Shown: in pieces, positions 1 to 8,622 of the stretch
Position numbering within the stretch: the first letter of the stretch is position 1
How the letters are laid out: every line of letters starts with the position of its first letter
NCBI GenBank assembly: GCA_013150955.1
Contig: JAADJD010000051.1
Coordinates: 1-64,000 of the forward strand
DNA: 64,000 bases
Source of the DNA: Calditrichota bacterium
Lineage (GTDB): Bacteria; Calditrichota; Calditrichia; RBG-13-44-9; J042
Direction of reading: 5' to 3'
Made by a program: the position numbers and the translations under genes
The notes under the pieces: model-generated
What the model saw: only the letters and a program-made list of their open reading frames with translations
What the model was told of the DNA's origin: nothing
Databases searched by the model: none

Positions 1-2
1 TG

Positions 3-278
3 TATTTAAATGGGTTGGTTAAAAAACCGAAAGAAAGTTTCTTACAATATTTATTCTCCATATTGCCTTTAAATATTCTCTTTATATTTTTAATGATCCT
101 CCTCGGCGGGGTTTTTCTTTATTATTTCACCAACCGCAGTACGGAAAGCTTTTTTCTGATGCTCAACGTAGTTTTCATTATTCTGACGGTTTTTGGTGCC
201 TTGCTGATTAGCTTTTTAAGCATCAAGCGGGACTGGCAAAATCAATTCCGTGCCTTTCAAAAAACGCGTAAACGGTGA
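3..278 (+). CDS. Small membrane protein, probably 5'-incomplete
   Basis: I do not recognise the family. The frame is open back to base 3, and no ribosome binding site precedes the first possible start (TTG at 15), so the gene probably begins left of the window. The visible part has two hydrophobic segments, about residues 18-42 and 50-72 counted from base 3, separated by a short polar loop, and ends in a basic cytoplasmic-type tail rich in Lys, Arg and Gln. It stops 9 bases before the sensor kinase that follows, so the two are probably co-transcribed. It could be a membrane partner of the kinase, which itself has no membrane segment, but that is inference. Confidence 0.5.
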   Translation, partial: YLNGLVKKPKESFLQYLFSILPLNILFIFLMILLGGVFLYYFTNRSTESFFLMLNVVFIILTVFGALLISFLSIKRDWQNQFRAFQKTRKR

Positions 279-287
279 GACGGATCC

Positions 288-1841
288 ATGGGATTATTCG
301 ACTTCTTAAAACCAAAAGCAGCCAAGCAGTCGTTCCAGCTGGCCGATTTGATCGAAATCCTGCAGGACGGAATTTGCATAACCAATCTTGCCGGGGATCT
401 CATTTTTATCAATAAAGCCGGCTATGACATCCTGGAAATTCCCGATGATTACGATTTGGGCACCTTGAACTTTTTTACCTCGTTTATTCGGGACGAGAAA
501 AACATTGAACGAATCAAACGCACCCTGAATCAGCAGGGACTGCTTCGAAATATTGAGCTGCAACTGTATAGTCTAAAAGATCGGCTCCGCGACGTCATTC
601 TGACTTCCAATTTTATTAGCGATTATCGGCAGCAAAACATCGGTTCCCTCTTCCTGTTTAAGGACATCACCGAGATTAAAAAGATTCAACAGCAACTGCT
701 TCAAAGTCAGAAACTGGAGAGCGTGGGACTACTGGCCTCGGGCATCGCCCATGATTTTAACAACATCCTGGCCGCCATTATTCCGAATGCGGAGCTGATT
801 AAAATGTCCGTTCCAAAAGATTCCGAGAACTATCGCCGCGCAGAAATCATCGAAAAGTCTGCTGCTCGTGCCTCCGATATTGCGCACAAAATTTTAACCT
901 TTACCCGCGAGCAGGATCAGCAAAAGCGGCTAATCAATCTTAACGATGTCATTGAAGAAAGCCTGGAGCTGGTGGAATCGAGCATTCCGGACATTATCAC
1001 CATCAAAACTCAATTGGAACCGAAACTTTACGGTGTGCTGGCCGATCCCACACAAATGCAACAGGTGCTGCTGAATTTGATTATTAATGCACGGGATGCC
1101 ATGCCCAAGGGAGGCGAAATAAAAATTACCACTGCGAATGTGGAATTAAAGGACGATTATCAATTTGGTAATCTGGAACCGGGATATTATATCAAATTGA
1201 GTGTGGAAGATAACGGGGTAGGGATTCCCGTGGAAATCCTTCCTAAAATATTCGACCCGTTTTTTACGACCAAGGAGGTGGGGAAGGGCACCGGGCTGGG
1301 ATTGTCCATGATATACGGGATTGTAAAAGGCCACAATGGTGAAATTTTTGTGCATACAGAAGAGAAGAAAGGTACTCGATTCGATATTTTCCTGCCGGCG
1401 GATAAGACCACGGTGCCGGCGGCGGAAGAAAAGGCAGCGGATGTTCAAACGCCAAAGAATCTGGAAATACTGGTGGTGGATGATGAAGAATACGTTCGCA
1501 ACATTTTAGCAGATATCCTAAAATTTTTGGGGCACAAAGTACGCAAGGCCGATAGTGGCAAAACCGCTCTGGAGATTTTTCATCAGCATAAGGACAGTAT
1601 TGATTATGTGATCCTGGACATGCGAATGCCCAAAATGGATGGCCGGGTAACCCTGGAGGCATTGCATAAAATTAAGCCCGATTTGAAAGTCATTATCACC
1701 ACGGGCTTTGATTCTCAATTGAGTGATTCGTTAAAAGGTGTGGGCGTGGTGGGCTTTTTGCGGAAGCCGTACAGCATTCGGAATGTTTCTAAAGCACTGG
1801 AACACATTCTTACCCATCGGGCAGAAGAAGCCGGGTCGTAG
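288..1841 (+). CDS. Cytoplasmic hybrid sensor histidine kinase (PAS-HisKA-HATPase-REC)
   Basis: This 517-residue protein has a PAS-like domain (about 18-130), a HisKA dimerisation helix with phospho-acceptor His155 in the motif GIAHDFNNIL, and a GHKL ATPase domain: N box about 263-272, G1 DNGVGIP 309-315, F box DPFFTT, G2 GKGTGLGLS 332-340. A C-terminal receiver domain (about 393-512) has acidic DDEE near 398-401 and phospho-acceptor Asp444 in VILDMRMPKMDG. There is no signal peptide or membrane segment, so it should sense in the cytoplasm or through a partner such as the small membrane protein just upstream. No DNA-binding output domain is present, so the phosphoryl group probably passes to an unlinked partner or the receiver acts as a brake. 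The HDFNNIL form of the H box is the common hybrid-kinase class. Signal unknown. Confidence 0.9.
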   Translation: MGLFDFLKPKAAKQSFQLADLIEILQDGICITNLAGDLIFINKAGYDILEIPDDYDLGTLNFFTSFIRDEKNIERIKRTLNQQGLLRNIELQLYSLKDRLRDVILTSNFISDYRQQNIGSLFLFKDITEIKKIQQQLLQSQKLESVGLLASGIAHDFNNILAAIIPNAELIKMSVPKDSENYRRAEIIEKSAARASDIAHKILTFTREQDQQKRLINLNDVIEESLELVESSIPDIITIKTQLEPKLYGVLADPTQMQQVLLNLIINARDAMPKGGEIKITTANVELKDDYQFGNLEPGYYIKLSVEDNGVGIPVEILPKIFDPFFTTKEVGKGTGLGLSMIYGIVKGHNGEIFVHTEEKKGTRFDIFLPADKTTVPAAEEKAADVQTPKNLEILVVDDEEYVRNILADILKFLGHKVRKADSGKTALEIFHQHKDSIDYVILDMRMPKMDGRVTLEALHKIKPDLKVIITTGFDSQLSDSLKGVGVVGFLRKPYSIRNVSKALEHILTHRAEEAGS

Positions 1842-1904
1842 GGTGGGGTGTAGTTTTTAATTGATGACAAATTTTTATATATATTTTCAAGGGTAAAAAA
1901 CCCC

Positions 1905-4781
1905 ATGCAGAGCATTTTTCGAAAGATATCCATTTCCCAAAAGCTCTGGATTTTAAGCATTAGCACAATTCTTTTTGTAGTCATTTTGTTCTATTTCTAC
2001 TTTGTACACCTCAGCCGATTGCAGTTTCAGGAAAGCCTGCTTAAGAAAGCCAGCGGATTGGTTCAGGTAGCCTCTACCAATCTGGGAGCAGGCCTGTATT
2101 TAAATGACACCGATTATGTGCATCGGGTACTACAGGGACTGGAAAGTGATCCGGATGTGGAATTTATCTATCTGGTGAATCAGGCCGGGGAACGCATTTA
2201 CGGATATCGGGATGCGCGTTTTGAGAAGGTCATCAAGGACTTTTTTGCCCAGGATGCGTTGCAGACTTTTACGCAGAATTATTTGCTCACCAAACAGAGT
2301 GTCTTTTTCCATGATGAATTTCAGGGATATCTGGTGACCGGATTCAATCTGGATTGGGTGAATCGGAAAATAGCGGAACAGCGGCAGAAGATTGTGCTCA
2401 TCGTTTCCCTGCTTGCGATAATCTTAATGTTGTTGACCATCTTTATTTCTCACCTGATAGTGACGCCCCTGAAAACGGCCATCCAGAAGATCAGTCGGAT
2501 CCCTGACCAGCACAAACGGCTCAGCATCCGCTTGCCGGAAGAAGGCAGTGATGAAATATCCCGCCTGGGTTATGCGTTCAATCGCCTGGTGGAACGGCTG
2601 GATCAAAATCTCACCGAGCTGGAACAATCGAACAAATACATCGAAGCCTTTTTCCGCCTCAGTCCCATCCCTATGATCATTACCGATCCCCAGGGCAGGG
2701 TGGAGGTGGCCAGTGAAAGCGCCTGTAAGTTTTTTGGCAAGAGCATGAACGAGATAGTGGGGTTAAATCTGGAGCAGCTATTGTCCCAGGAAGATTTTCA
2801 GGCCATTCTGAATCGGGTGAAGCAGACCGACGTGGACATTAACGGGTTCATCACTGCCATAACGATTCATGACGGGACGAAGAAGGTAGTGGAGATCAAT
2901 ATATCCATTCTGCATGATCAGTTTGGAATGTCCAAAAGCTTCATCATTGCGATTGTGGATATTACCGAGAATATCCAGACACAACGGGAGATTCTGGAGA
3001 ACCAGGCCAAATTGCATCGAACCAATCGCGAGCTGGAGCAAAAAACCAAAGAACTGGAAATTGCGAATGAAAAGAACAAGCGCAATGCCCGCAAACTCAA
3101 TCAGCTCATCCAGATCAGCCAGGACATTATTCGCTGTAGCAATATTGGCGATGTCATCGATATTCTGGTCAACAATACCCGCAATCTATTGCAGGCACAA
3201 TACAGCATCATTTATTTCTGGGATCCCAAAGAGAAAAAATTAGTGCCGACACGCACGTTCCCCCAAAGCCTTGTTCGAAAGATTCAGCCGGTGTCGAAGA
3301 GCCCCGGTGTGATCTGGAAGACGTTTCAGGAAAACGATTCGTATTTTCTGAATGAAGATTCTCTGGAAGATATTGACTTTCAGCAGCTGGGGTTGCCCCG
3401 GGATGAAAGCGTATCGCTAATTGCGGTTCCCATCAGCGAAAAGGATTACAAGTTTGGGGTTGCCATTTATATTCAGAAAAAGAACCGGGTGTTTTATCTG
3501 GAAGATCTCCATTACATCACCACGCTGGTGCATCAGGCCTCCATCACACTGGATAAAATTTATTTGTTGCAGGCACTAAAAGAGAAGGCACGGCATCTGG
3601 AGAAAGCCTACTCCGATCTTCAGAAATCGCAGCAGCAGGTGATTCAATTGCAAAAGATGGAGAGTCTGGGTACCCTGGTGGGCGGAATTGCGCACGATTT
3701 TAATAACATTCTGGGCATCATCATTCCCAACATCGATTTGATCCGCATGCGGGCCCGTAACGATCGGGATATCATGAAGCGGATCATGATCATCCAGGAT
3801 ACGGTGGAGCGTGCAGCCGATCTCACACGACAGTTGCTCATGTTTTCGCGGGATCAGGATGTCCAGTTAAAGCCCATTTCTCCCAATCAACTGATTGTTC
3901 GGCTGGCGGGAATGTTCCGCCGAACACTGGGCAAACACATTGAAGTGCTTACGGAGCTGGATCCCAACATTCCGTTCATCAAAGCCGATGAGACACGGCT
4001 CACCCAGGTGTTGATCAATCTGGCCGTGAACTCCAGGGATGCCATGCCGGATGGCGGCAAGTTGATATTGCGTACAAAATTGGTGCCCTACAGCCCCGAT
4101 TCTTCCATGAAAAAAAAGAAGTATGTTTGTATCAGCGTCACCGACACCGGTGAGGGCATTGCTCCCGAGCACCTGAGCAAGATCTTTGATCCCTTCTTTA
4201 CCACAAAAAGTGTGGGCAAGGGAACGGGATTGGGATTGTCGGTGGTGTACGGGATTGTAAAGAGCCATAATGGGTTTATTGATGTGGAGAGTGAGCTGGG
4301 CAAGGGTACCACTTTTTACATTTATTTTGAACCGTTAAAAGAAATTCCCAAGGAACCTCCGCGCAAAGAAGAGGATGATTTCCTCTACGGCGATGAAACC
4401 ATTTTGATTGTAGATGACGAGGAAATGATTCGCGAATCGCTGAAGGATATTCTGGAATCCCTGGGTTATCACATTTATACCGCTGCGGACGGGAAAGAGG
4501 CGCTGGAGATTGTGCAGAAAAATGGAAAGATTCACGTGGCCATTGTGGACTACGCCATGCCCGGCATGAACGGTATCGAAACCATTCGTCACATCCGCAA
4601 GTTGAATGCATCCATTCGTATTTTGTTGTCATCGGGATATGCGGAACGGGAGCAGATCATGAATCAAAATGTGCAGATTGACGGATTTTTGCCCAAACCG
4701 TATCACATCAAGGAGCTGGCCCGAAAGATCAAAAAGGTGTTGCAAAGTCAACCCGCAGTGGTGAACTCCCGGAACGGCTAA
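1905..4781 (+). CDS. Membrane hybrid sensor kinase (sensor-HAMP-PAS-GAF-HisKA-HATPase-REC)
   Basis: This 958-residue protein has a transmembrane helix at about 13-34, an extracytoplasmic sensor loop (about 35-161) and a second helix (162-186). HAMP (about 186-238), PAS (about 245-355), a coiled coil rich in Glu/Lys/Asn (355-400), GAF (about 400-550) and a second coiled coil lead into HisKA with phospho-acceptor His597 (GIAHDFNNIL). The ATPase domain has N box NLAVNSRDAM near 705-714, a DTGEGI G1 box and a GKGTGLGLS G2 box at about 771-779. The C-terminal receiver (about 832-950) has phospho-acceptor Asp882 in IVDYAMPGMNG. The catalytic half closely resembles that of the kinase immediately upstream, which suggests duplication with exchange of the sensor part. 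The start follows an AAGGG sequence. No response regulator with a DNA-binding domain is nearby. Confidence 0.9.
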   Translation: MQSIFRKISISQKLWILSISTILFVVILFYFYFVHLSRLQFQESLLKKASGLVQVASTNLGAGLYLNDTDYVHRVLQGLESDPDVEFIYLVNQAGERIYGYRDARFEKVIKDFFAQDALQTFTQNYLLTKQSVFFHDEFQGYLVTGFNLDWVNRKIAEQRQKIVLIVSLLAIILMLLTIFISHLIVTPLKTAIQKISRIPDQHKRLSIRLPEEGSDEISRLGYAFNRLVERLDQNLTELEQSNKYIEAFFRLSPIPMIITDPQGRVEVASESACKFFGKSMNEIVGLNLEQLLSQEDFQAILNRVKQTDVDINGFITAITIHDGTKKVVEINISILHDQFGMSKSFIIAIVDITENIQTQREILENQAKLHRTNRELEQKTKELEIANEKNKRNARKLNQLIQISQDIIRCSNIGDVIDILVNNTRNLLQAQYSIIYFWDPKEKKLVPTRTFPQSLVRKIQPVSKSPGVIWKTFQENDSYFLNEDSLEDIDFQQLGLPRDESVSLIAVPISEKDYKFGVAIYIQKKNRVFYLEDLHYITTLVHQASITLDKIYLLQALKEKARHLEKAYSDLQKSQQQVIQLQKMESLGTLVGGIAHDFNNILGIIIPNIDLIRMRARNDRDIMKRIMIIQDTVERAADLTRQLLMFSRDQDVQLKPISPNQLIVRLAGMFRRTLGKHIEVLTELDPNIPFIKADETRLTQVLINLAVNSRDAMPDGGKLILRTKLVPYSPDSSMKKKKYVCISVTDTGEGIAPEHLSKIFDPFFTTKSVGKGTGLGLSVVYGIVKSHNGFIDVESELGKGTTFYIYFEPLKEIPKEPPRKEEDDFLYGDETILIVDDEEMIRESLKDILESLGYHIYTAADGKEALEIVQKNGKIHVAIVDYAMPGMNGIETIRHIRKLNASIRILLSSGYAEREQIMNQNVQIDGFLPKPYHIKELARKIKKVLQSQPAVVNSRNG

Positions 4782-4828
4782 TATCTCTCCCCTTTCGACA
4801 CCAGGGTCTTTTCAAATACAGATTTTAA

Positions 4829-4996
4829 ACCTAATAATGCATGAAACCGCGAATCACGCGAATGAGACCAGGCCATATCCACAAAATCACGAATATACGC
4901 CGAAACAAATTTTCATTCAGATTTAATCCAATGTATTTGATTGTTTTTATTTGAGTTCATCCGTGCAATTCGTGGTTTCCTGCATAATCTGGATTT
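4829..4996 (-). repeat. CACGAAT-type imperfect palindromic repeat, copy A (reverse)
   Basis: The gap 4782-5197 is otherwise empty. It holds one copy of a dispersed repeat of about 170 bases. Its two ends are imperfect inverted copies built on the pattern CACGAATTACACGAAT, and its middle is rich in A/T with a conserved GGATT..ATCTG..ATGAAAA block. This copy is diverged and reads in the opposite direction to most other copies in the window. Confidence 0.7.
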
Positions 4997-5197
4997 AAAG
5001 ATTTGCTTCGATTATCTGGTCGATTCGGGTAAAATGTTTTACCTTTAATTTTATTTTTCAAGTGTATATCCTTGATTTTGCTCAACAATTAGTGTAAATT
5101 CAAAAAAATTAATGGGGTGAGATTTTATCCCGGAGCTGGAGGGATGGTCATCGATTTTCGGGGGATGAATTGATTGATTAAATGAGTCAGGGACGGT

Positions 5198-6406
5198 ATG
5201 CCAATCACGGAGAAATTATATTATAAAAATGCCTACCAGCAGGAATTTGACGCGCAAATCATAGATTCTTTTGAAAAGAATGGTTGGGTTTATGTGGGAC
5301 TGTCCGCCACGCTCTTTTATCCGGGGGGAGGTGGGCAGCCGAAAGATCGCGGTTGGATTCAAGACCAGCCGGTGCTGGATGTGTACGAACAGAATGGCAT
5401 CATTTATCACGCTCTGAAGGCTTTCCCGGACAAAGAGCCTGTGCAGGGACGGATCGATTTTGACTGGCGATGGGATGCCATGCAACAGCATACCGGGCAG
5501 CATATTCTATCTGCTGCTTTCTTACAAATCGCATCTTTACCCACCGTTTCGGTACATTTCGGAGAGGAGACCACGGCCATTGAATTGGATGCATCGGCGA
5601 TACCCGAATCCGTGATTCAGGATGTTGAATCGCTCGCCAATCGGATTGTTGGACAGAATCGGAAGGTGGAGGCCCGTTGGGTATCCCACGAAGCGGTGGA
5701 TCAACTTCCTTTGAGGAGAAAACCGCCACGCATGGATCGGCTCCGGGTTGTTGAAATTGAAAATTTTGACATGACCCCCTGTGGCGGAACTCATGTCCGC
5801 ACCACCGGTGAAGTGGGGTGGATAAAATACACTGGAAGTGAAAAGATTCGTGGGCGCTGGCGTCTGCACTGGAAAATTGGTCAGCGTGCCGTTCGCGATT
5901 ATCAGCAGAAGATTGAATTGGTGAAACATCTGAGCAACCTGTTGACCTGCGCTGAAGAAACCCTTCCTTTGCAGGTGCAACGTTTGAAAGAACAGATCAA
6001 ACGTACCACTCGGCAGATGCGTCAGCTCCAAAAAGATTTACTGACGTTGACCCTTGAGAACATCGAACGGCAGGGGATGCCGTTGGGGGAATACCGCATT
6101 CTGGCCACGGTTGTGGATTGGGATCGGGAATTTACCAAGGCACTGGCGGAGCAACTGATTCAGCAGCCCGATCTAATCGTCTTGCTGATTTGTGCATCGG
6201 ATGAGCGGCTGTACTGGTTCGCGGGTAGCGGGGAAAACGTTTCGGTAGATATCTGGCCCATTTTAAGCCCATGTTTGCCCCTGATTGAGGGCAAAGGGGG
6301 TGGAAGAGACCGTTTTTATCAGGGTGGGGGACGACGCACCCCGGCATTGTCCGATTTCTTAAATCAGTTTGTTCAACGGTTGAAGGAGGAGCTTGCCCAT
6401 GCGTGA
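5198..6406 (+). CDS. alaX: AlaX-type alanyl-tRNA editing protein with DHHA1 domain
   Basis: This 402-residue free-standing relative of the alanyl-tRNA synthetase editing domain is expected to hydrolyse mischarged Ser- or Gly-tRNA(Ala) in the cytoplasm. The N-terminal part carries the YPGGGGQPKD loop (about 41-50). The zinc site is HTGQH (His98, His102) plus CGGTH (Cys195, His199), the residues known to bind Zn in AlaX and the AlaRS editing core. A Gln/Lys/Arg-rich coiled coil (about 245-285) leads to a C-terminal DHHA1-like domain with the Gly-rich stretch GKGGGRDRFYQGGG near 367-380. The aminoacylation domain is absent. The length fits the long AlaX class. It heads a packed group of four genes and overlaps the next gene by 8 bases. 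Confidence 0.88.
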   Translation: MPITEKLYYKNAYQQEFDAQIIDSFEKNGWVYVGLSATLFYPGGGGQPKDRGWIQDQPVLDVYEQNGIIYHALKAFPDKEPVQGRIDFDWRWDAMQQHTGQHILSAAFLQIASLPTVSVHFGEETTAIELDASAIPESVIQDVESLANRIVGQNRKVEARWVSHEAVDQLPLRRKPPRMDRLRVVEIENFDMTPCGGTHVRTTGEVGWIKYTGSEKIRGRWRLHWKIGQRAVRDYQQKIELVKHLSNLLTCAEETLPLQVQRLKEQIKRTTRQMRQLQKDLLTLTLENIERQGMPLGEYRILATVVDWDREFTKALAEQLIQQPDLIVLLICASDERLYWFAGSGENVSVDIWPILSPCLPLIEGKGGGRDRFYQGGGRRTPALSDFLNQFVQRLKEELAHA

Positions 6407-6962
6407 TGTTCGAGGACTGGTGTTATTGTCCCGCATTGAATTCTTGGAGAACGAGCTGGATGGCAATGCCATGAAGCAACTGGCAGATATGCTTTCGCCT
6501 CAAACACGGGAAATGGTCACCGAACAGATCTTTCCGGTTAATCGATACCCGTTCTCGGTGCTTAAGGAAATTGATCAGGTAATTCCTCAGCTGGTTTCCC
6601 TTCCGCTGGAGGAATTGTTTCGGAAAATCGGGACGCATTTTGCTCCCATCATTGTGGATCGCTATTTCTACAATTACATGGTGGCCCACCAACCGGACAA
6701 ATTCCTTGTCCAATTCAAAAATCTTTATTTGCATCTTTGGGGCTTTGGGGAGTATGCCTATGACTTCCAGGATCGACATCGGGTAACGCTGTCGTTCGAA
6801 TATGAAGAGGACATTCACAAACCGTACTGCTGGTTTGTACAGGCATTTTTTACCGAAAGTATTCAATTGTGTGGCGGAAAGCAGGTCGTATTAAATGAAA
6901 TGGAATGTGATGCCGAAAATGGTGAGAGGTGTGTGTACAAAATAAATTGGCAGGAGCAATGA
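6399..6962 (+). CDS. V4R-like small-molecule-sensing domain protein
   Basis: This 187-residue soluble protein ends with the pattern EMECDAENGERCVYKINW. Its two Cys separated by an acidic Gly-containing loop and followed by an aromatic residue resemble the end of V4R (4-vinyl reductase-like) domains, where they help bind metal, and of the TIGR02265-type proteins built on the same fold. The rest is helical with many aromatics. I chose the ATG at 6399 because an AAGGAGG sits 9 bases upstream (6383-6389); a TTG at 6393 is too close. The gene overlaps the end of the AlaX gene by 8 bases and the following small gene by 4, so it is very likely translationally coupled. The ligand is unknown and the family call is by motif only. 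Confidence 0.5.
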   Translation: MRDVRGLVLLSRIEFLENELDGNAMKQLADMLSPQTREMVTEQIFPVNRYPFSVLKEIDQVIPQLVSLPLEELFRKIGTHFAPIIVDRYFYNYMVAHQPDKFLVQFKNLYLHLWGFGEYAYDFQDRHRVTLSFEYEEDIHKPYCWFVQAFFTESIQLCGGKQVVLNEMECDAENGERCVYKINWQEQ

Positions 6963-7096
6963 AAGGAATTCCCAATCGACAGAAGAAGTTTGTACAACCG
7001 CGGGAGTTTAAGTTTATTCAGCGGATTCGACCGGGAATTCTGCGGAAATCCAGAACCGTTAAGAAGCTGGATGGCGTAATGAAAAAATCATCATAA
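6959..7096 (+). CDS. Small basic protein, 45 residues
   Basis: This short frame begins with ATG at 6959 in an ATGA overlap with the stop of the V4R-like gene, preceded by CAGGAG. It reads 45 codons to a TAA at 7094-7096 and ends 15 bases before the preferred start of the SatD-like gene. The product begins MKGIPNRQKKF and has about 15 Lys/Arg against about 3 acidic residues, with no hydrophobic segment, so it would be strongly basic and could bind nucleic acid. The overlap with a good upstream gene, its exact fit to the gap and its biased composition argue that it is real. I do not recognise it and no function can be assigned. Confidence 0.5.
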   Translation: MKGIPNRQKKFVQPREFKFIQRIRPGILRKSRTVKKLDGVMKKSS

Positions 7097-7111
7097 ATTG
7101 GAGTGGGGGAT

Positions 7112-7813
7112 ATGGATGCCGACAGGCGATTGTATGTTGTTGTGATTGGGGATATTCAGGGTTCCAAACGGCTGACCGGAAACCACCGGTATCAGACGCA
7201 ATTGTTCATTAAATCTTCCATCATCCAGGTGAATGAGGAGTACCATTCCCTGATTGAGGCACCGTTTACCATTACCAAGGGGGATGAGTTTCAGGGATTG
7301 TTACCCAATCTGGAGGTGGCGTTTCAGACGATATTAGCGCTGGAACGGATCACCTTCCCGGTGCAGTTGCGTTTTGGAATCGGGGTGGGCGAGGTGTTGA
7401 AGATGGGCGGCCGCTTACCGATTGAAATGGATGGGCCGGCTTTTCATCGGGCAAACGAAGCCCTGCAGGTTGCCAAACGAAAACGCTGCTGGATGTCTTT
7501 GAAATCCCACGATCACCAGATGGACCTGTTGATCAACACCATCTTCCATTTGATTCAGGCCATTCGTTCCAAGTGGAATGATCGCCATTTCAAGCTGTAC
7601 TGGAAGTATAAAGATCTGGGTACCTACCGGGAGGTCGCGGCAGAGGAAGGGGTAACGCCCCAGGCGATCGGGGACATTTTGAAAAATTGCCGTGCGGTGG
7701 AGGTTAAACAGGCGGAGGAAAACTTGTTCCGCTACTTCCGCTGGCTCAATCAACAAATTTTTCAGTCCAATCCTCAGCTGGTTGGTGGGGAGGAAGAAGG
7801 CATTCCCCTCTGA
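7112..7813 (+). CDS. SatD-like protein
   Basis: This protein of about 233 residues opens with VVVIGDIQGSKRL, the signature seen at the start of SatD-family proteins, whose biochemical role is not established. The mid-section has TKGDEFQG and a stretch like nucleotide-cyclase-fold proteins (FGIGVGE, then AFHRANEAL). The C-terminal part contains a helix-turn-helix-like segment, YREVAAEEGVTPQAIGDILKNC, so DNA binding is possible. I prefer the ATG at 7112, with GGAG 8 bases upstream, over the GTG at 7103. It is the last gene of the AlaX group. Its 3' end overlaps the convergent CPBP protease gene by 40 bases. Confidence 0.65.
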   Translation: MDADRRLYVVVIGDIQGSKRLTGNHRYQTQLFIKSSIIQVNEEYHSLIEAPFTITKGDEFQGLLPNLEVAFQTILALERITFPVQLRFGIGVGEVLKMGGRLPIEMDGPAFHRANEALQVAKRKRCWMSLKSHDHQMDLLINTIFHLIQAIRSKWNDRHFKLYWKYKDLGTYREVAAEEGVTPQAIGDILKNCRAVEVKQAEENLFRYFRWLNQQIFQSNPQLVGGEEEGIPL

Positions 7814-8619
7814 TAAATTTGATCCAGGTATCGGATTCCCCAGTAGAGGATGAATATTGCCGGTAAAAGGATGACCGGGGATACCTGACCCTTCCATTCA
7901 TACGCCGGAAAGGTTTCCGGTACGTTAATATTGTAAAAAATGAGTGCCAGTGTATTGTTAATGGCGTGACCAATCATGGAGGGCACCACGCTATTGGTGC
8001 GCCAGGCCAGGTAGCCCAGTATAACCCCGATTAAAAAGATTTGAATGGCCCAGTAAAGGATGCCGTGGATGAATGCCCAGGCCAGACTGGAGTAAATTAC
8101 CGCCCGGGTGACCGGAATGTATTTTTCCAGGGATATTTGCAGCAAACCTCGAAAGAGCGATTCCTCCACCACGGATGCCAGTACCACGGCTCCCAGAATC
8201 ATGATGGCCAGTTCGAAATGGCTCTGAAATTTAAAGAATTCCACCAGCTTTTCCACCATGCCTGGCATGGGAACGATGAGCTGAATGAGTCGATCCAGTT
8301 GATCCCCCACAATGCTTAAGGAAACGCCTAACGGAATACTGACCAGAATAACCGGGAGAGGAACCGATCGAAAGCGGAACAAATCCTTTAACAGATAACC
8401 CCGAAATTTTAAAAACAGGATGACAAACGCCCATAAGCCCAGTTCCCCAAACACCAGGGAAAGTTTTGAGATCAATCCCGGGGAAAGGCCATCCTGATTT
8501 TTAGCCCAGTTCATCAGAATGGCCCCGACCAATCCGGTAACCGCAATACTAAAAATGAAGCCCAGAAAAATTAACAATCCCGAAAACAACGGCGTTGGCG
8601 TTTTCACATCCTTCTGCAT
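7774..8619 (-). CDS. CPBP-family intramembrane metalloprotease
   Basis: This 281-residue multi-spanning membrane protein has about seven or eight hydrophobic segments. It carries the CPBP (CAAX protease / bacteriocin-processing, also called Abi) signature: motif 1 EESLFR (Glu152, Glu153, Arg157), motif 2 FIHG (His185) and motif 3 HAINN (His218, Asn222). These residues line the active site in the family, whose members cleave membrane-bound substrates or prenylated peptides. The substrate is unknown. The gene starts 3 bases after the stop of the RNA methyltransferase gene upstream, so the two are in one transcript. Its 3' end overlaps the convergent SatD-like gene by 40 bases. Confidence 0.85.
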   Translation of the reverse strand: MQKDVKTPTPLFSGLLIFLGFIFSIAVTGLVGAILMNWAKNQDGLSPGLISKLSLVFGELGLWAFVILFLKFRGYLLKDLFRFRSVPLPVILVSIPLGVSLSIVGDQLDRLIQLIVPMPGMVEKLVEFFKFQSHFELAIMILGAVVLASVVEESLFRGLLQISLEKYIPVTRAVIYSSLAWAFIHGILYWAIQIFLIGVILGYLAWRTNSVVPSMIGHAINNTLALIFYNINVPETFPAYEWKGQVSPVILLPAIFILYWGIRYLDQIYQRGMPSSSPPTS

Positions 8620-8622
8620 ACC

